Part shown: positions 62,596 to 64,000 of the stretch, piece after piece | How positions within the stretch are numbered: position 1 is the first letter of the stretch | Layout of the letters: the number at the start of each line of letters is the position of its first letter | Source: Glaciozyma antarctica PI12 | Taxonomy: Eukaryota; Basidiomycota; Microbotryomycetes; Kriegeriales; Camptobasidiaceae | Direction of reading: 5' to 3' | DNA length: 64,000 nucleotides | Assembly (NCBI GenBank): GCA_002917775.1 | Contig: KZ627152.1 | Span: forward strand, 474,641-538,640 | Made by a program: the position numbers and the translations under genes | The notes under the pieces: generated by a model | Databases searched by the model: none | What the model saw: only the letters and a program-made list of their open reading frames with translations | What the model was told of the DNA's origin: nothing

Positions 62596-63150
62596 CGCGA
62601 GACAACGGCGGAGTGTGGACCGGGGGACCTTGAGGGTGGAGAAACGAGCGTGAGGGTGTTGAGAGTGTTTGGAGAGTTGGCGGGGTTCAGCAAAGGACGT
62701 GAAGGACAGAGCAGAGAGCAAAGAGAAGGGCAGAGTGCGAGCTGGATCAGGGCAGCTCTCGGCGGACAGGCCGCATTGAGGTTGGTGCCTGGATTTCGAT
62801 CTCAACTGGGACGTCGAGACCGGCCGCCTTTGAGATCGCCTCTCGCTGAGCTGCCGAATGCCTGAGTGAGCTTTGAGGATGTCTCAACCCTGTCACGTCG
62901 GGGGACGCGGAGGGAGAGCACGGAGGAGCAGCCTGAGGGACGATAATCTGCAGAGGCGAAGGCGATTCAATCGCGGTGCCTGGTTCACGCCGGCTAGGCG
63001 AGAGTTAGCGTGGTATCCAGATGAGCTGCAGGAGCTAGAGAGGAGCTTCCAGTACTGTCGTCGCAATCAAGCGCGTTCGTCGAAAAGCGCGGAAGAGCCG
63101 GCGGCAAGCTGAGGAAGCTGGTCGTATTCGAGGTTGCTAGCACGCTTGAC
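62596..63150. other. Spacer upstream of the secreted-protein gene
   Basis: Short open frames occur on both strands, including a basic 79-codon one at 62873-63112, with no domain. This is probably promoter sequence. Confidence 0.4.
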
Positions 63151-64000
63151 GGGTGTGCCTTACTCTAAAGCTCGAATGTCGCGTGCAGTGGCAGCGTGAG
63201 GTTACAACAGCGAGCGGGGTGAGGGAAGGGGAAGAGGAGTGCGGTCCCCGAACGCGCTCTTCTCCTCCGCCAGTCGCCTGGCCCGAGTCAGCGCACAGTA
63301 AGTTCTCGCGCAAGGGAAGCGGAGGAGGGTTAGCTAACAGGTTTGAGCAGTGGCAGCACCGGTCGGCGAATCCCTCAGCTCCATCGCCTGCCTCCTCGAC
63401 GTGACGCCTTCGACCTGCTCTCAGTCCGCCCATCTCCTTTCCCTCCTCCACCAACGCACCAACTCGCCTACTCCAGCTCCAGCAGTCTACTCGATCATTC
63501 AGCTCCCGGCGCGAGGACCTTGGCCATCTCGTAGCGGCGTTTGGAGAGGCAGTCGAGGATGAGATAGGAGACGAGGCGGGGAGCAAGTCGAGCGCGCGGT
63601 CAGGCGTGAAGGACCCCCAGAAGCGTTTGCTCAAGGCTTTCGAGACGGCGCTGAACGAGTTTGAGAAGCGCTGGGAGGAGCAGACGCGGGGCGTTTCGAC
63701 AGCTGGGAGCTCCGGACCCCTCCCCTCGCCTCGACCTCCTCACGCGACCCGTATGCCGTCGAGTTCACCGCACCGAGGTCCTGGATCGAACATCTCCGCG
63801 ACACCGAGTCCGAAGCTGCCATCCTCGAATTTGTCGAGCTCCTTCTCGCCGACCCGTGCACTCTCGGCGCCGGGATTGCAACACTCGAAGGCGATGCTCT
63901 CACCTCTCTCCTCCCTCCACACTCCTATACCAACTCCTCTTCGCCCCTTCGATCCCTCTTTCACCTCGTCGCAGCCGCCAAAGGATCCGAGGCTGTCCTG
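63151..64000 (+). CDS. Partial hypothetical gene running off the right edge
   Basis: Plus-strand coding character is visible but the model is not firm. An intron with a GTAAGT donor at about 63299 and an acceptor near 63349 seems present. Further on, LVAAFGEAVEDEIGDEAG and LLKAFETALNEFEKRWEEQT look like real helices. After a GGGG run near 63689 a neighbouring frame, FDSWELRTPPLAS, WIEHLRDTESEAAILEFVEL and LLADPCTLGAGIATLEGD, looks more protein-like to the end of the window. One missing base there would join them. I recognise no family. Start and end are unknown. Confidence 0.45.

Overview
This 64 kb window looks like a chromosome segment of a GC-rich basidiomycete yeast, most likely a Microbotryomycete of the Rhodotorula/Sporobolomyces group. 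The reasons are gene-dense DNA on both strands, genes cut by several introns of about 45-60 bases with GTGCGT/GTACGT-type donors and CTGAC/CTAAC branch sites just before CAG, and protein families (Pfs2, Scc3, Fmp25, ArsH, GH5 exo-glucanases) read as fungal. The genus is inferred from splice style and composition, not from a marker gene. There are no rRNA, tRNA or CRISPR features, and I could identify no intact transposon or virus-like element.

Layout from left to right. 0.7-16.7 kb: a small gene with an internal duplication, a protein phosphatase 1 glycogen-targeting subunit, polyadenylation factor Pfs2, an EF-hand-like protein, phosphatidylinositol synthase, a copper amine oxidase relic, an unrecognised mitochondrial protein, a cytochrome b5 protein and Elongin A. 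16.9-24.5 kb: a dynactin p24-like subunit, ArsH, a 2.75 kb gene-poor stretch and an amino acid permease. 25-36.7 kb: the HECT ubiquitin ligase Rsp5, a cytochrome P450, a secreted GH5 exo-beta-1,3-glucanase, a BTB protein and a LysM protein. 37-49.4 kb: cohesin subunit Scc3, an Fmp25-like RCC1 protein, a decayed copy of the BTB gene, N-terminal glutamine amidase and mitochondrial adenylate kinase. 50-64 kb: a GPI-type secreted protein, Cia2, an unknown protein, a bHLH factor, the Rag GTPase Gtr1, an aldo-keto reductase, a second GH5 exo-glucanase, a secreted repeat-motif protein and a partial gene at the right edge.

The genes are mostly housekeeping and are not arranged as one pathway. Thematic links are wall remodelling (two GH5 paralogues, GPI protein), nutrient control (amino acid permease, Rsp5, which in other fungi removes permeases, and Gtr1 of the TORC1 pathway) and mitochondrial function (Fmp25-like, adenylate kinase, the unknown 467-residue protein). 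I found no convincing new multi-gene system. The most useful observations are the internal gene duplication that preserves intron phases, an Rsp5 with only two WW domains, GC-AG introns (one replacing a GT-AG intron at the same site in a paralogue), and a recurring pattern of single-base reading-frame breaks, often in short homopolymers, in otherwise well-conserved genes. The last may be assembly error and affects how several gene models should be read.
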